Positions 5,110 through 6,329 of a DNA stretch of 6,329 nt are shown here, in pieces. The stretch is from contig QNVH01000004.1 of assembly GCA_004347955.1 (NCBI GenBank), forward strand, positions 30,704-37,032, read 5' to 3'. How positions within the stretch are numbered: position 1 is the stretch's first letter; every line of letters begins with the position of its first letter. A program made the position numbers and the translations under genes. Under the pieces are notes generated by a model that worked only from the letters and a program-made list of their open reading frames with translations, had not been told where the DNA came from and made no database searches. Source of the DNA: Thermoproteota archaeon. GTDB lineage: Archaea; Thermoproteota; Methanomethylicia; Methanomethylicales; Methanomethylicaceae.

Positions 5110-6329
5110 TTGCCAAAGTACAAACAGACAGAAGAGATCGTAAAGCTGATGAGCAACAAACTCAACGTGAGGAACATAGGTACACTTGCCCATGTTGATC
5201 ACGGCAAGACAACCCTATCTGACAGTCTCTTGGCTGGGGCAGGCCTTATATCGCAAAAGATCGCTGCCCAAGCACTTGCCCTTGATTATGTTGAGATTGA
5301 ACAACTGAGGCAGATGACTGTCAAGGCTGCAAACGTGAGCTTGCTCCACGAGCGAAATGGGCAGAACTATGTGATCAACCTCGTAGATACCCCCGGACAC
5401 GTCGACTTCACAGGACACGTGACGCGATCTCTCAGGGTTATGGACGGCGGGATCTGCGTCGTCGACAGTGTCGAGGGCGTTATGACCCAAACTGAGACGG
5501 TACTCAGGCAGGGGATGGATGAGAGGGTTAGGCCCCTCCTTTACATTAATAAGATAGACAGACTTATCAAGGAGCTCCGTTTAACCCCTCAAGAGGTGCA
5601 GGAGCGCCTTCTTAAGATAATCAGGGACTTCAACTCACTCATAGAGACCTATGCTGACCCGGAGTTCAAGGAGAAATGGAAGGTAAATCCAAACAAGGGT
5701 CAAGTTGCCTTTGGATCAGCCTTGCACAAATGGGGTTTCACGCTCCCGATAATCGCCTCTAAAGGCATGAAATTCTCTGACATCGTGGATGCCTACAATA
5801 AGGGGGATATAGAAAGACTCCAGAGAGAGTTCCCTCTACATGTTGCAATACTTGATATGGTTGTTGACCACGTACCAAACCCGGTTGAGGCACAGAAATA
5901 CAGGATCCCCAAGATATGGAAGGGAGACATAAATAGCCCAATAGGTCAGGCAATGCTCAACTGCGACGAGAATGGTCCTTTGGTGATCTGCGTCAACAAG
6001 GTGATCGTGGACCCACACGCTGGCCCAGTTGTCACCGGGAGGGTCTTCTCTGGAACAGTGCACGAAGGCGACATCCTCTACGGCCTGATGGCCAAGACAG
6101 AGGGCAGGGTTCAGCAGGTAAGCCTTTACATGGGACCATACAGGGAGATAACTCCTTCAATATCTGCTGGCAACATCGTCGCGCTACTCGGAATGGAGAA
6201 CATAAGGGCTGGGGAGACCTTAGTCAGGACCCAGGATAAAGACAAGATGTATCCGTTTGAGAAGATGAAATACATCAGCGACCCTGTGGTCACCATGGCA
6301 ATAGAACCGAAGTACAGCAGGGACCTGCC
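5110..6329 (+). CDS. fusA: Translation elongation factor 2 (aEF-2), N-terminal part (3' end outside window)
   Basis: The open frame runs from TTG 5110 to the right edge with no stop: 406 codons of a protein normally about 730 residues long. EF-2 is the cytoplasmic GTPase that translocates tRNA and mRNA through the ribosome. The start MPKYKQTEEIVKLM matches the usual archaeal EF-2 beginning. GTPase motifs are G1 AHVDHGKT (27-34), switch I QMTVKAAN with T70, G3 DTPGH (93-97), G4 NKID (147-150) and G5 in GSALHKWGF, with the long G' insert typical of EF-2/EF-G. Beta-barrel domain II follows with GPVVTGRVFSGTVHEGD. TTG is chosen over other codons because GAGGCGTGA ends four nt or so upstream and the N-terminus fits the family. 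The diphthamide loop lies outside the window. The gene appears intact as far as it can be seen. Confidence 0.95.
   Translation, partial: MPKYKQTEEIVKLMSNKLNVRNIGTLAHVDHGKTTLSDSLLAGAGLISQKIAAQALALDYVEIEQLRQMTVKAANVSLLHERNGQNYVINLVDTPGHVDFTGHVTRSLRVMDGGICVVDSVEGVMTQTETVLRQGMDERVRPLLYINKIDRLIKELRLTPQEVQERLLKIIRDFNSLIETYADPEFKEKWKVNPNKGQVAFGSALHKWGFTLPIIASKGMKFSDIVDAYNKGDIERLQREFPLHVAILDMVVDHVPNPVEAQKYRIPKIWKGDINSPIGQAMLNCDENGPLVICVNKVIVDPHAGPVVTGRVFSGTVHEGDILYGLMAKTEGRVQQVSLYMGPYREITPSISAGNIVALLGMENIRAGETLVRTQDKDKMYPFEKMKYISDPVVTMAIEPKYSRDL

Noticed and set aside
5215..6063. Minus-strand ORFs opposite EF-2
   Set aside because: EF-2 is unmistakable on the + strand with all five GTPase motifs; the antisense frames are shadows.
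1..6329. CRISPR array, insertion sequence, prophage or other mobile or defence system
   Set aside because: There are no spaced direct repeats, terminal inverted repeats, transposase or integrase motifs, or toxin/nuclease cassettes. All genes are recognised housekeeping or transport families.

Overview
This is an archaeal chromosomal window, and every confidently called gene is on the + strand. Archaeal origin is shown by the gene content (KEOPS subunit Pcc1, prefoldin beta, a DUF3194-type protein, archaeal EF-2, 6-phospho-3-hexuloisomerase), by AT-rich TATA-like elements about 25-30 bp ahead of starts, and by short or absent leaders. The lineage cannot be fixed by eye. The combination suits a TACK-type (Thermoproteota/Bathyarchaeia-like) archaeon; this is inference. 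TTG is used repeatedly as a start codon.

Layout. Positions 1-176 hold the 3' end of pcc1. After a 128-bp spacer comes a tight three-gene unit (305-1948): prefoldin beta, a DUF3194-like protein overlapping it by GTGA, and a DHH/DHHA1 phosphoesterase starting one base after the previous stop. A short promoter-bearing gap leads to the energising module of an ECF-type transporter (2002-4406): two ABC ATPases and the EcfT membrane protein, joined by two ATGA stop/start overlaps. A 39-bp gap with a clear TATA element precedes a stand-alone 6-phospho-3-hexuloisomerase (4446-5054), which looks leaderless. Another TATA element precedes the first 406 codons of translation elongation factor 2, which runs off the right edge.

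How the genes work together. The left part concerns tRNA modification (KEOPS, t6A) and protein folding (prefoldin), with a nuclease/phosphatase-like enzyme attached. The DUF3194 protein is a candidate second Pcc1-like KEOPS subunit. The middle part powers vitamin or metal uptake, but no substrate-binding S component is present, so it must be encoded elsewhere. The hexuloisomerase supplies the ribulose-monophosphate route, which many archaea use in reverse to make pentoses. EF-2 drives translocation on the ribosome.

The main anomaly is a frameshift in the first ABC ATPase near 2641-2647. The reading frame passes through Walker A, Q-loop, signature, Walker B and the H-loop, then hits TGA at 2656-2658. 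The missing C-terminal part continues in the +1 frame to 2842, where its stop overlaps the start of the next gene. Removing one A at 2646/2647 restores a normal 279-residue ATPase. I found no tRNA or rRNA gene, CRISPR array, insertion sequence or undescribed multi-gene system. No gene-free stretch exceeds 300 bp.
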